Source: Hyunsoonleella flava
GTDB lineage: Bacteria; Bacteroidota; Bacteroidia; Flavobacteriales; Flavobacteriaceae
NCBI RefSeq assembly: GCF_004310325.1
Contig: NZ_SIRT01000001.1
Span: 186,001 to 250,000 of the forward strand
Direction: 5' to 3'
DNA: 64,000 bases
The translations under genes were made by a program, and so were the position numbers. The notes under the pieces were generated by a model that saw only the letters and a program-made list of their open reading frames with translations, was not told the origin of the DNA and ran no database searches. The stretch's first letter is position 1. Every line of letters begins with the position of its first letter. This document shows positions 1 to 9,712 of this stretch, in pieces.

Positions 1-524
1 GATGCAAAACTCTGATTTATTTTACCTTTTACTTTGTTTATAGACTTTCGCAATTCATATAAGGTGTCAGAAGCATTATCCTTAATATCTCCAAATCGAT
101 CAATGATGGCATCTACTTTTTCAATCAAAATTTTAGTGACTTCAATGTGTGATGCAAACTGATTTAAGGTTGGATAGTACTCTTCAAACTTTTTAAGAAA
201 GGTAACAATGGTGTTTACCGTAAGCGAGATGGATACAATTTTTTTCAATCCGTGCACTTCTAAATAAGTGTTTTCAATATTTAAAAGCTGAATTTCTTTT
301 GAGATGGTGTCAAACCCATGATTTGGAATGCGGTTATCATTGTCGAAGGATGATATATATTCATTAGTAAGATGCAATGCAAACTGTAGATCTTCTCTGG
401 ATTTGTAAGGAGAAATTTTTAGAGCAGCCTGATGTCCCAAGGGTGTAATGCACAACTCACTTACTTGTTGCAATACAGTTGGAAATTCTAAATCTTGTAA
501 TGTTTTATCGTGAATGTGTATCAT
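1..524 (-). CDS. mutS2: Endonuclease MutS2, N-terminal part (runs off the left edge)
   Basis: Only the first 174 codons are in the window; the rest lies beyond position 1. The translation opens MIHIHDKTLQDLEFPTVLQQ and continues with the helical N-terminal region of MutS2 (LGHQAALKISPYKS, then LHLTNEYISSFDN), which matches the core of that family. MutS2 is a MutS-like ATPase with a C-terminal Smr domain that acts on branched DNA or collided ribosomes; neither the ATPase nor the Smr domain can be checked here. I chose the ATG at 524 because the family homology begins there. An in-frame ATG at 584 would add 20 residues and cannot be excluded. It is transcribed divergently from the DUF2911 gene. 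Confidence 0.82.
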   Translation of the reverse strand, partial: MIHIHDKTLQDLEFPTVLQQVSELCITPLGHQAALKISPYKSREDLQFALHLTNEYISSFDNDNRIPNHGFDTISKEIQLLNIENTYLEVHGLKKIVSISLTVNTIVTFLKKFEEYYPTLNQFASHIEVTKILIEKVDAIIDRFGDIKDNASDTLYELRKSINKVKGKINQSFA

Positions 525-710
525 TCTTGTTTGCCGCAATTCTTTTTTTAAAGCATGCAAAGTTAAAGAATCTCGCGGAGACATTAGTGTGTTAAGGTAT
601 TCTTAAGAAAGAGTTAATTAACATTTTGCCATTATTGTTTAACAAATTAATAACAGGACGACGTTTGATAAGTGTCTAACTTGAAAACACAAACCAAACC
701 ATTCATCAAA

Positions 711-1802
711 ATGAAATTACGAACAGTATCCACAATTCTTGTGTTTGTACTTTTTTCAATTAGTACAAGCACCTTCGCTCAATTAAACACACCAAGAGGT
801 AGCCAAATGGCAAAAGTATCTCAGCGTGTAGGACTCACAGACATTACAATAGTATATTCCAGACCCAGTGTAAACGGAAGGGAAATATGGGGTAAATTGG
901 TGCCATATGGTATGAACAATTTAGGATTTGGCACCGCTAAGGAATCTCCTTGGCGCGCTGGTGCCAACGAAAACACGATTATCAAATTTTCTGATGACGT
1001 AAAAATTGAAGGACAATCTTTAAAAGCTGGAAAATATGGTTTCCATATCGTTGTGAAACCTGATAATATGGCTACACTTATTTTTTCAAAAAGTACAAAA
1101 GCCTGGGGAAGCTACTTCTATAATCCTGATGAGGATGCTTTAAAAGTAGATATAAAAACAACTGAGGCACCTCATACAGAACTGTTAACGTATAGCTTCA
1201 TAGCAGTTGATGCTAATTCTACAACAGCGGCTTTAAGTTGGGAAAAGAAACAGTTTCCTTTTAAAATTGAAGTCAACACTACCGATATTGTAATGGCAAA
1301 TTTTACAGAACAACTTAAAGGGCAAGCAGGTTTTGGTAGACAAAACTGGGAAACTGCCGCAAATTATACCTTAAATAACGGAGGCGATTTAAACACAGCC
1401 TTAAATTGGATTGATGCAGCAATTAGCGGACAGTTTTTTAGCCAAAAAACCTTTAATAATGTGGCATTGAAAGCGCAGATTTTGAATAAAATGGGTAAAA
1501 CCGATCAGTATGCTAAACTCATGGACGAGGCTGCGGCAATGGCGAATAAAAATCAGCTAAATGCCTTAGGTTACCAAATGATGGGAGCAAAAGATTACGA
1601 CAGAGCATTGAAGTATTTTAAAACCAATGTGGCAAATAACCCCAAAGATGCTAATAGTTACGACAGTTTAGCCGAATGCTATAAGGCAATGGGAGACAAG
1701 GCAAAGGCTATAAAGAATTTTAAGAAATCTCTATCCTTAAACCCTCCGGCTAATGTTAAAGCGAATTCTGAGAAACATCTCAAAGAACTAGGCGTGATTT
1801 AA
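711..1802 (+). CDS. Secreted DUF2911 protein with C-terminal TPR repeats
   Basis: A 363-residue protein. Residues 1-23 form a signal peptide (MKLRTVSTILVFVLF, then STFAQ). Residues about 24-165 are a DUF2911 domain, including the motifs YSRPSVNGREIWG and AGKYGFHI. The C-terminal third has at least one clear TPR unit (NSYDSLAECYKAMGDKAKA). DUF2911 proteins are common in Bacteroidetes and their biochemical role is not known. A GTG at 672 would add 13 residues in front of the signal peptide; I prefer the ATG at 711 because it gives a normal signal sequence. It is a single gene followed by a hairpin terminator. Confidence 0.88.
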   Translation: MKLRTVSTILVFVLFSISTSTFAQLNTPRGSQMAKVSQRVGLTDITIVYSRPSVNGREIWGKLVPYGMNNLGFGTAKESPWRAGANENTIIKFSDDVKIEGQSLKAGKYGFHIVVKPDNMATLIFSKSTKAWGSYFYNPDEDALKVDIKTTEAPHTELLTYSFIAVDANSTTAALSWEKKQFPFKIEVNTTDIVMANFTEQLKGQAGFGRQNWETAANYTLNNGGDLNTALNWIDAAISGQFFSQKTFNNVALKAQILNKMGKTDQYAKLMDEAAAMANKNQLNALGYQMMGAKDYDRALKYFKTNVANNPKDANSYDSLAECYKAMGDKAKAIKNFKKSLSLNPPANVKANSEKHLKELGVI

Positions 1803-1828
1803 ACCAGACTTTAAATATCTAAACTAGC

Positions 1829-1857
1829 AAAGGCTCAACTTCAAAGGTTGGGCTTTT
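1829..1857 (+). terminator. Terminator-like hairpin after the DUF2911 gene
   Basis: The arms AAAGGCTCAAC and GTTGGGCTTTT pair with two G-T wobbles around a short loop, and the 3' arm ends in T residues. It lies 27 bp after the stop codon. Confidence 0.6.
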
Positions 1858-1867
1858 GTGTTTTCTT

Positions 1868-1960
1868 GGGCGTTACCCCATTGGGGTCGGGCTTTTCGCT
1901 AAAAGTTTTGGCTCGATGCACGCCTCGCCAAAAGCTACCGCTACAATCCCTAACGCGGGT
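1868..1960 (+). repeat. Dispersed intergenic repeat element, copy 1
   Basis: A 93-bp element that begins GGGCGTTACCC, has GGTCGGGCTTT shortly after, and ends AATCCCTAACGCGGG. The two ends contain GCGTTA in opposite orientation, so they form an imperfect terminal inverted repeat. The core has its own hairpins (ACCCC-AT-TGGGGT and TTTTGGC with GCCAAAA). Two further copies with the same ends but different cores lie at 15043-15134 and 23075-23157. No ORF is inside. Confidence 0.75.
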
Positions 1961-2039
1961 TTATCTGCTAAAAACATAGGCATACCTATCTTATAAATCT
2001 TCTTACTATAGTTCTTTCAAAAATAAACGCAACTTTCCC

Positions 2040-2047
2040 TATTTTTG
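2040..2047 (+). promoter_or_regulatory. Putative -7 promoter element for sppA
   Basis: TATTTTTG is an exact match to the Bacteroidetes TAnnTTTG element and lies 82 bp before the sppA start. No clear TTG is seen at -33, so this is a weak call. Confidence 0.4.
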
Positions 2048-2129
2048 CAAAAATTGCTAAAGGATAGTTAAAAAGTAAATGTGCTGTAACAATTTTACTT
2101 TTTTCAGACTAACGAATAAAATTAAATAT

Positions 2130-3893
2130 ATGAGTTTTTTAAAGAGAGTATTATCAACTGTAGTTGGAATTTTTGTGTTTTTAGGATTATGTTTCTTCGG
2201 ACTGATAATTATTGGAGCTTTGTTCGGTGGGTCATCAGAAGAGGTCGTACAAGTAAAGCCAAATTCTGTTCTAAATTTAAAACTAGATTTCCCAATACAA
2301 GATTATGCAGGTAAAACAATTTACAAAGAATATCCTTTTTTAAATGAAGATGATAAAAATGGATTATTCAACTTAGTTGATGCTATAAAATATGCCAAAA
2401 CCGATGATAAAATAAAAGGTATTTCAATAGAAAATAATTTTATCATGGCGGGTATAACACAAACCAAAACGTTGCGTGATGCTTTACTAGATTTTAAAGA
2501 TTCTGGTAAGTTTATTGTTGCGTACGCAGATATTTACACACAAAAAGATTATTACTTAAGTTCTGTTGCTGATACGGTTTATATCAACCCCGTTGGGATG
2601 ATGGAATTTAAAGGTTTGTACACCGAAAGATTATACTTTAAAGATTTTCAAGAGAAATCTGGAATAAAAATGGAGGTGGTACGTCACGGAAAATACAAAA
2701 GTGCAGTAGAACCGTTTTTAGAAAATGAAATGAGTGATAACAATCGAGAGCAGATTTCAGTATACCTAAACGGACTTTGGTCTGAAATTAAAAAAGAAGT
2801 TTCAGAAGCCAGAAATATTCCGGTGGAGCAATTAGGTGTTATTGCTGATAGTTTATTGGCACGAACTCCAACTTTGGCTGTTAAGTCAAATTTAGTTGAT
2901 AAAATTGCATATCATGATGAATATGTAAATGGTTTAAAGGCTGCTGTTGGGATTACTTCAAATAAAAAACTGAATTACGTTTCCGTTGAAGATTATGCGC
3001 AATATGCAGCGCCTAAAGTAAAATCAAATTCTAGTAAAAATAAAATCGCAGTCATTTATGCGGAAGGGGATATTATGTATGGAGAAGGTGAAAACGGAGT
3101 TGTTGGACACATCACGATGAACAAATCTATTAAGAAAGCTAGAGATGATGAAAGGGTGAAAGCAATAGTATTACGAGTGAATTCTCCAGGAGGAAGTGCG
3201 TTGGCGAGTGAATTGATTTGGAGAGAAATAGAGTTGACTAAAAAAGTGAAGCCTGTTATTGTGTCTATGGGAGACTTGGCAGCATCTGGCGGTTATTATA
3301 TTGCAACCAACGCTGATAAAGTTATCGCCGAAGCTACAACCATCACTGGAAGTATAGGTGTGTTTGGAACTTTGCCAAACTTTAAAAACTTAGCAGATAA
3401 TATGGGCATTAATGCAGAACAAGTGGTAACCAATACTAATGCAGTAACCTATAGTATTTTTGAGCCTTTAAATGAAAATCAACATAAATACATAAAAGAA
3501 GGCGTTATTGATGTGTATAGTCTGTTTACAAGGCGAGTAGCTGAAGGACGTAATCTTACCCCTGAACAAGTTGAGGAAATAGCTCAAGGAAGAGTTTGGA
3601 CTGGAAATGATGCCTTAGAAAGAGGTTTAGTGGACGAATTAGGCGGTTTAGATTTGGCGCTAAAATATGCTGCGGAAGCTGCGGACATTGAACAATATAG
3701 AATCAGAGAATATCCAGTGTTTGAAAAGAACCTTGATGAAATGTTAGAAACCTTTGGTTTAGCGAAAGCCAAAGAACAAATTTTAGCAGAAGAACTTGGA
3801 GAAGAAAATTACAAACTCATAAAAGAAGTAAAACGTTTGTCACAGAAAAAGGGCGTTCAGTTACTGTTTCCTTTTAGTACCGAGATAAAATAA
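2130..3893 (+). CDS. sppA: Signal peptide peptidase SppA, 67K type (protease IV)
   Basis: A 587-residue membrane-anchored serine protease that degrades signal peptides left in the membrane after secretion. Residues 5-32 form the N-terminal membrane anchor. The duplicated architecture of the 67K form is present: the N-terminal half carries the catalytic lysine in YKSAVEPF (Lys190) and the C-terminal half carries the nucleophile in GDLAASGGYY (Ser386). Length agrees with the long SppA family. An upstream in-frame start at 2079 adds 17 residues of no recognisable character; the ATG at 2130 directly precedes the anchor and fits the promoter-like element at 2040. It stands alone between terminators. 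Confidence 0.93.
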   Translation: MSFLKRVLSTVVGIFVFLGLCFFGLIIIGALFGGSSEEVVQVKPNSVLNLKLDFPIQDYAGKTIYKEYPFLNEDDKNGLFNLVDAIKYAKTDDKIKGISIENNFIMAGITQTKTLRDALLDFKDSGKFIVAYADIYTQKDYYLSSVADTVYINPVGMMEFKGLYTERLYFKDFQEKSGIKMEVVRHGKYKSAVEPFLENEMSDNNREQISVYLNGLWSEIKKEVSEARNIPVEQLGVIADSLLARTPTLAVKSNLVDKIAYHDEYVNGLKAAVGITSNKKLNYVSVEDYAQYAAPKVKSNSSKNKIAVIYAEGDIMYGEGENGVVGHITMNKSIKKARDDERVKAIVLRVNSPGGSALASELIWREIELTKKVKPVIVSMGDLAASGGYYIATNADKVIAEATTITGSIGVFGTLPNFKNLADNMGINAEQVVTNTNAVTYSIFEPLNENQHKYIKEGVIDVYSLFTRRVAEGRNLTPEQVEEIAQGRVWTGNDALERGLVDELGGLDLALKYAAEAADIEQYRIREYPVFEKNLDEMLETFGLAKAKEQILAEELGEENYKLIKEVKRLSQKKGVQLLFPFSTEIK

Positions 3894-3930
3894 CTAACTC
3901 CTGCAAAAGCAGGAATCTATAAATAAATAT

Positions 3931-3960
3931 CAGAGGCTTTTTTATCGAAGCCTCTTTTTT
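3931..3960 (+). terminator. Rho-independent terminator after sppA
   Basis: The arms GAGGCTT and AAGCCTC enclose a short AT loop and are followed by a run of T. A smaller CCTGC/GCAGG hairpin precedes it. Confidence 0.8.
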
Positions 3961-4057
3961 TATGTCTTCACTCAATCAAAAGTGTGGTTCACTCATTTTA
4001 CGTTTCAGGTTGCGTAGGTTGATTATAGTTTTATGCTAAACTTTAAAATCGACTATT

Positions 4058-6394
4058 ATGAAAACGCTATTTACATTCATTTTTACTTTGGTAATTTCAA
4101 CGCAATTAATAGCCCAAGAACACCTCGTAACTGGAAAAGTAACTGCAGCAGATGATTATCTTCCGCTTCCTGGAGTCTCAATTGTTGTGAAAGGACAGAC
4201 TAAAGGCACAACAACTGATTTTGATGGTAATTATCAAATTAAAGTAAAGACTAACGACGTTTTAGTATTTTCCTATGTTGGGTATGTCACAAGACAAGTT
4301 TTAGTAAAAAAGCAAAATACTATTTCTGTTGCATTGGAAGCAGATCATCAAGCTCTAGAAGAGGTAGTTGTGATGGGCTACGGTTCGCAAACAAGATCAG
4401 ATTACACAGGAGCAGTATCAAGTTATAGGCCTACGGCTGCAGATATTAGAAGACAAAAGAAAAAGGCATATCATAACAAATTGGCTAATCAAATCCAATC
4501 GAATTCAACCCAAAAATCATTACAAGGACAGGTTGCTGGTGTTAATGTAGGTAATAGTTCTGGTGCTCCTGGAGTATCTTCTCAAATTTTAATTAGAGGA
4601 ATATCTTCAATTTCTAAAAACAGAGAGCCCCTAGTGGTGATTAATGGTGTGCCTACCTCATATAGTAAATTATCACAAATGGATCCTAAAAACATTAAAG
4701 CAATTGATGTTTTGAAAGATGCAGCGTCAACAGCTATCTATGGAAGTAGAGGTAGTAATGGAGTTATTCTTATTTCAACAAAAAATAATACAAAAAGTAT
4801 AGAAAAAGCGCCTTTGTATATAGTTGACGGCAAGCCAATCAAAAAAGAAAATAACTATATAATCGAAAGTTTAGCAGAATCTGATATAGATACAAAAATT
4901 AAATATGGAAAAGGAGATGCCAAAGATAAATTCGGAAAAATAGCTAAACATGGGTGTATTGTGATTACAACACATCAAGGTAATTTCAGAATAGATAACA
5001 ACGAAAGCTATGCAGTTATTGAAGAGAATAGTTTTGAAAGAACTTCATTATCTCCACTTTCTACGTTTTCTATTGACGTAGATAAAGCATCTTACAGTAA
5101 TATTAGAAGAATGATTAACAATGGTGTTACTGTTGCTCCAGATGCAGTAAAGATTGAAGAAATGATAAATTATTTTGATTATAAATATCCACAACCGGTA
5201 GGACAGCATCCTTTTTCAATAAATACTGAAGTTGCCAAAACGCCGTGGTATAATGAGACTAAAATTGTTAAAATAGGACTTCAAGGAAAGACTTATGATA
5301 ATGATGAGCTTCCACCATCAAATCTTACATTTTTAATTGATGTATCTGGTTCAATGTCAGCACAAAACAAGTTACCGTTATTGAAATCAGCCTTCAGGTT
5401 GTTGGTTAATCAATTGAGAGAAAAAGATAAAGTGTCAATCGTTGTTTATGCAGGGGCCGCTGGTACCGTACTTGAGCCAACTTCAGGAAAAAACAAAGAA
5501 AAGATTTTACAAGCTTTAAATAACTTAAATGCCGGAGGTTCTACCGCTGGAGGCGCAGGAATAAATTTAGCTTATAAACTTGCGGAAAGACATTTCAAAA
5601 AGAATGGAAACAATCGTGTTATTTTGGCGACCGATGGGGATTTTAACGTTGGAGCATCTAGTGATAAGGATATGACGGCACTAATTGAAGAAAAACGTAA
5701 ATCAGGTGTGTTTTTGTCTGTTTTAGGTTTCGGATACGGAAATTATAAAGATTCTAAGTTAGAAGCCCTTGCAGATAAGGGAAATGGTAATCATGCTTAT
5801 ATTGATAACATGCAGGAAGCGCAAAAAGTTTTTGGTAAAGAATTTGGTGGTACATTGTTTACCATAGCAAAAGATGTGAAAATTCAAGTTGAGTTTAACC
5901 CAAGTAAGGTTCAAGCCTATAGATTGATAGGATATGAAAACAGAATGCTAGAAGATGAAGATTTTATTGATGACACTAAAGATGCGGGTGAGCTAGGGAG
6001 CGGACATACAGTTACTGCGCTTTATGAAGTTATTCCCGTTGGAGTTACTAGTGAATATTTAAAAGAAGTTGACGATTTGAAATATACCAAAAGTCAAGCG
6101 ACTCAAGATTTTTCAGATGAACTATTTACTGTCAAGTTTAGGTATAAAAGGCCCGATGGCGATAAAAGTATTGAAATGGTACACGTTCAGAAGGATGAAG
6201 TGAAAGAAGCTTCAGAAGATTTAAAGTTTGCATCTGCAGTGGCGTTATTCGGAATGCAATTAAGACAATCAAAGTACGATAATAAGTCAACACTTGAAGA
6301 TGTGCTAATTTTGGCTAGTGAAGGTAGGGGAGATGATGAAAATGGCTATCGATCTGAATTTAAAAGATTAGTAGCATTATATCAGAATTTATAA
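4058..6394 (+). CDS. Chimeric SusC-plug / von Willebrand factor A protein (YfbK-like)
   Basis: A 778-residue secreted protein. Domains in order: signal peptide (1-20, ending QLIAQ); carboxypeptidase-regulatory-like beta-sandwich (about 22-95); the EEVVVMGYG segment typical of SusC; a TonB-receptor plug-like region (about 150-245, LQGQVAGVNVG and ILIRGISS); a short second plug-like remnant beginning PLYIVDGKPI (about 255-315); the YfbK-type N-terminal region (FSIDVDKASYSNIRR); a VWA domain with the MIDAS motif DVSGSMS at about 428 and ATDGDF further on; and a C-terminal DUF3520-like region. There is no 22-strand barrel, so it cannot be a transporter. VWA-DUF3520 proteins are widespread but their role is unclear. 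It stands as a single gene with its own terminator. Confidence 0.85.
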   Translation: MKTLFTFIFTLVISTQLIAQEHLVTGKVTAADDYLPLPGVSIVVKGQTKGTTTDFDGNYQIKVKTNDVLVFSYVGYVTRQVLVKKQNTISVALEADHQALEEVVVMGYGSQTRSDYTGAVSSYRPTAADIRRQKKKAYHNKLANQIQSNSTQKSLQGQVAGVNVGNSSGAPGVSSQILIRGISSISKNREPLVVINGVPTSYSKLSQMDPKNIKAIDVLKDAASTAIYGSRGSNGVILISTKNNTKSIEKAPLYIVDGKPIKKENNYIIESLAESDIDTKIKYGKGDAKDKFGKIAKHGCIVITTHQGNFRIDNNESYAVIEENSFERTSLSPLSTFSIDVDKASYSNIRRMINNGVTVAPDAVKIEEMINYFDYKYPQPVGQHPFSINTEVAKTPWYNETKIVKIGLQGKTYDNDELPPSNLTFLIDVSGSMSAQNKLPLLKSAFRLLVNQLREKDKVSIVVYAGAAGTVLEPTSGKNKEKILQALNNLNAGGSTAGGAGINLAYKLAERHFKKNGNNRVILATDGDFNVGASSDKDMTALIEEKRKSGVFLSVLGFGYGNYKDSKLEALADKGNGNHAYIDNMQEAQKVFGKEFGGTLFTIAKDVKIQVEFNPSKVQAYRLIGYENRMLEDEDFIDDTKDAGELGSGHTVTALYEVIPVGVTSEYLKEVDDLKYTKSQATQDFSDELFTVKFRYKRPDGDKSIEMVHVQKDEVKEASEDLKFASAVALFGMQLRQSKYDNKSTLEDVLILASEGRGDDENGYRSEFKRLVALYQNL

Positions 6395-6438
6395 ATATGA
6401 TAAAAATGTAAAAAGTTTAATAAAACAGTATAAAGAAA

Positions 6439-6471
6439 AAAGAGATTTTCATTTTGAAAGTCTCTTTTTAA
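6439..6471. terminator. Convergent terminator between the VWA gene and ccsBA
   Basis: A hairpin with AGAGA and TCTCT arms inside AAAAAAGAGATTTTC and GAAAGTCTCTTTTT. It has an A-run before and a T-run after, so it could stop transcription from both sides. Confidence 0.65.
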
Positions 6472-6498
6472 AATTAATCAATAAAATAGTTTTAACAC

Positions 6499-9400
6499 CT
6501 AGTTTTTTACAAATGATCGTTTTCTAAAATAAGCTACAACAGTAACCAAAATAACAACAACAATCAATACATAAATAAACTTTGGAATAGGTAAAGGGTC
6601 GCCAGCTGCATAACTATGTAATCCTGACAGATAATAGTTTACACCAAAGGATGTCATTATTATAGAGCCAAAAGCAAAAACACTTGCGGTATTTAACACG
6701 TAGTTACTTTTTAACTTTGGTATCAATCTTAAGTGTAATACAATAGCATACATAATGATACTTATAAGAGCCCAAGTTTCCTTAGGATCCCAAGCCCAAT
6801 AACGCCCCCAAGATTCATTGGCCCAAATACCGCCTAGAAACGTACCTATAGCCAACACAAATAACCCAATCGTCATAGATATTTCATTAATATAGGTAAG
6901 CTCTTTTATTTTAATATCCATGACTTTTTTGGTCTTCTTTGTTTTGAAAATGGTAAGTAATAAAGCCATAAAACCTAAGATAGCAGAAAGTGCTAATGGC
7001 GCATAACTACTTACTATAGTAGCCACATGTACTTTTAGCCAAAAGGATTTTAATACAGGCATTAAATTAGTTATTTCAGGACTTAACCAATCTAGATAAC
7101 TCACAAATAATAAAGCACCAGAAAACAATGTGGCTAGTGGTAGTGCAAAATCAGATTTTCTAAACGTGAATAAACCGCATAGTACTAAAACCCACGATAC
7201 AAATACTAGCATTTCATAACCATTACTCCAAGGAGCATGTTGCGAGACGTACCAGCGAAGAATAATATTACCAGTAAATAATAAGAAACTTATTAAAGTT
7301 AATAATATGAGCGCATTCCAAAGGAATTCCACAAGTTTTTTCTTAGTAAATATTTTAGCAATAGCTAACACTAAGAGTATTGCACCTAGAGTAAAAAACA
7401 CTTGAAATAACCAAAAATTTAAATTAAGCTCATTATACCAAAGCTCCGCTTCAATACGTTTTCTGCTTGGTATAATTTCTTTACCTAATTCGTCTTGAAA
7501 CGTCTTAATATAACCTAGTTTTTCACTAGCATCTATCCAGTTTTTTTGATTAACGTCTTCAAAATACGCTGGAATAATTTGTTTGGCGAATTTCCCATCA
7601 TCAACAGGGAAATCGTTAAAATGATGTGTTTGACTGTGCCATTTGTTATTCTCGTCATTACTGTTTGGAAATACCTTTAAATAATTGCCGGAAAACACAT
7701 TGTAAAGAATATTAAAACGTTCATCAACTTTTAATATTTCCTTATCAAACTCACTCCGTTCTGCAGGTTTCTTTTTATTTGCAATTTCAGCAGCTTCAGC
7801 TAAAATATAACTGCCTTCATCACCTAAAAGTTCTACAAATGACACTAATCCATCTTCACTGATATTTAAATCACTAAACAATTCGCCTCCTTTTTTTACA
7901 TCTACTTTAATAAGAGGTACATATTGCCAAATGTTAGATGCAGATTGCATTGCCAAAAACGTTTGATTCGCACTATAGCGAATGCTTTTTCCGTTTTCGG
8001 TAAATTTAAAATAGGGCTTGCGGGATAGTTTCCTTAAAAACTCTGAAGCAAGCGTATTCATTGGTTTTATACGTCCGTCTAAATCTTGAACCATTAAACG
8101 TCCAAAAAGCTCTGCATGCTGATTGTCTATTTCAAGTTGTTCAACTAGTTTTAAATCTATGGTAGGTTTTTTCTCTTGACCAAAACTTAAACTAGTAATA
8201 GCAAATAATAAGAGAAGTAAACTGGCACTTTTCAATTTTAATTTTTTTAGTTTTTTATTGATGAGGTTAAAACGCGATGATTTCCCAAAAAGGGTAAAAA
8301 ACATACCTATCATCATCAAAAAGTAACCTATATAAGTTACGTTTGTTCCCAGCGCATCATGGTTAACGGCTAATACTGTTCCCAGCTCGTCGGTATCATA
8401 ACTCGCTTGAAAAAACCTGTATCCCTTATAATCCAATACGTTATTCATAAAAATACGATGTGGTATTTCTTGTTCGTTATCAATAACCTTTACTTCACTA
8501 GCATACGAAGATGGGCTTGTAGAACCAGGGTAACGTTCAAGTTGAAAATCATCTAAATGAATAGAAAATGGTATTGTAATAGGTTGTGCGCCGTAGGAAA
8601 GCGACACGTTGATGTTTTTAAAATTCACTTCACTTGAAATCGGTAAAAAACCTTCACGATATAATAGGTTAACCTCTTTTTCTATGTTATAAGCACTAAC
8701 ATTTACAATAAGCGCATCGTCTTTTTGAGCATCATTATCTTTAGGTTTTTCAGATGCACTAACAATTTCAATTTTACCTTTTGGATGATAGGCTAGAGGC
8801 ACAAATGAAGCATCTCCATCTCTGTATAATGTTCTTAATTGTATGCTATGAAGACTATCTTTTTTAATAGTTCCAGCAGTTTCGGTAGCCATAACAAAAC
8901 TGCTTAAATTTCTTGGTGACAGAATTTTAAAACTACCATTGACTTTAGTAATATTTATAACATCTTCTTGTTGAACATCAAACCCAATTTTGTGTTTATG
9001 TGCCCCAATAGCTTCAATTTCTCCCTTTTCAAGAAATATAGATTCTCGTCCATTACCCGCAGAAATTATCATTTCTAGCATCGGTTTTCCATCAGTGTCA
9101 TCATTTATTATTTGCGGAATGGCATCTGCAATAAATGCTTTGTATGAAATTGAAATTGGGGTATTTTCAAAATCTGTTTCAATAGAGAAGTTATTGTTAC
9201 TTAAAGGCGAAAAATCAACCTGTTTTCTTAATGTTTTGGTTTGTTTTCCGTTTGAAATATGAGCGTGTAAATAATTATTGTCTGATATTACTGTGTTAGA
9301 CGAAGCACCTTCACGAACCCTCATAATGCCGCCGTAAGAGGCATAACGAGTAATTCCAGCTCCTAATAGAATAACGATAAATGCCAGATGAAACATCAAT

Positions 9401-9633
9401 AGTGCCCATTTTTCTTTTCGCCAAAGCTTGTATTTAAAAATGCTCATTACAAAACACAGGCCTAAACCTATCATAACAAGCTCAAACCACCATGCATCGT
9501 ATATAAGTTTCCATGCTGTTGCAGTACCATAATCATTTTCAATAAACGTGGCTACAGCCATGGCTATTGCAAAAGTAAATAGGCATAAAACCGCAAGTAT
9601 AGGCGAAGCAAAAAGACGTGCAAATTTATTCAT
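6499..9633 (-). CDS. ccsBA: Fused cytochrome c biogenesis protein CcsBA (ResB-ResC)
   Basis: A 1044-residue polytopic membrane protein of the system II cytochrome c assembly pathway, which exports haem and attaches it to CXXCH motifs outside the membrane. The N-terminal part is ResB/CcsB-like (several membrane segments in residues 1-110, then a large extracytoplasmic domain, then a segment near 450). The C-terminal part is CcsA-like with the haem-handling motif around GRYWAWDPKETWALI. The fusion of both parts is common in Bacteroidetes and epsilonproteobacteria. It lies downstream of nrfA in the same direction, as expected for a maturation factor of the nine haems carried by NrfHA. A strong hairpin separates it from nrfA. 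Confidence 0.93.
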   Translation of the reverse strand: MNKFARLFASPILAVLCLFTFAIAMAVATFIENDYGTATAWKLIYDAWWFELVMIGLGLCFVMSIFKYKLWRKEKWALLMFHLAFIVILLGAGITRYASYGGIMRVREGASSNTVISDNNYLHAHISNGKQTKTLRKQVDFSPLSNNNFSIETDFENTPISISYKAFIADAIPQIINDDTDGKPMLEMIISAGNGRESIFLEKGEIEAIGAHKHKIGFDVQQEDVINITKVNGSFKILSPRNLSSFVMATETAGTIKKDSLHSIQLRTLYRDGDASFVPLAYHPKGKIEIVSASEKPKDNDAQKDDALIVNVSAYNIEKEVNLLYREGFLPISSEVNFKNINVSLSYGAQPITIPFSIHLDDFQLERYPGSTSPSSYASEVKVIDNEQEIPHRIFMNNVLDYKGYRFFQASYDTDELGTVLAVNHDALGTNVTYIGYFLMMIGMFFTLFGKSSRFNLINKKLKKLKLKSASLLLLLFAITSLSFGQEKKPTIDLKLVEQLEIDNQHAELFGRLMVQDLDGRIKPMNTLASEFLRKLSRKPYFKFTENGKSIRYSANQTFLAMQSASNIWQYVPLIKVDVKKGGELFSDLNISEDGLVSFVELLGDEGSYILAEAAEIANKKKPAERSEFDKEILKVDERFNILYNVFSGNYLKVFPNSNDENNKWHSQTHHFNDFPVDDGKFAKQIIPAYFEDVNQKNWIDASEKLGYIKTFQDELGKEIIPSRKRIEAELWYNELNLNFWLFQVFFTLGAILLVLAIAKIFTKKKLVEFLWNALILLTLISFLLFTGNIILRWYVSQHAPWSNGYEMLVFVSWVLVLCGLFTFRKSDFALPLATLFSGALLFVSYLDWLSPEITNLMPVLKSFWLKVHVATIVSSYAPLALSAILGFMALLLTIFKTKKTKKVMDIKIKELTYINEISMTIGLFVLAIGTFLGGIWANESWGRYWAWDPKETWALISIIMYAIVLHLRLIPKLKSNYVLNTASVFAFGSIIMTSFGVNYYLSGLHSYAAGDPLPIPKFIYVLIVVVILVTVVAYFRKRSFVKN

Positions 9634-9656
9634 CGTGTAGTTGGAATGATTAAAAT

Positions 9657-9694
9657 AAAAGACACCTTATATTTATGAGACATAAGGTGTCTTT
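9657..9694 (-). terminator. Strong intercistronic hairpin between nrfA and ccsBA
   Basis: Perfect 14-bp arms (AAAAGACACCTTAT and ATAAGGTGTCTTTT) flank a loop of about 10 nt; on the minus strand the stem ends in TTTTATTTT. It lies just after nrfA and 24 bp before the ccsBA start, so it acts as a terminator or attenuator, or as a 3' stabiliser of nrfHA mRNA. Confidence 0.75.
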
Positions 9695-9712
9695 TGGGAG
9701 AATTATATTCTT

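Noticed and set aside
672-710. GTG start for the DUF2911 protein
   Set aside because: It would place 13 polar residues ahead of a normal signal peptide; the ATG at 711 is better.
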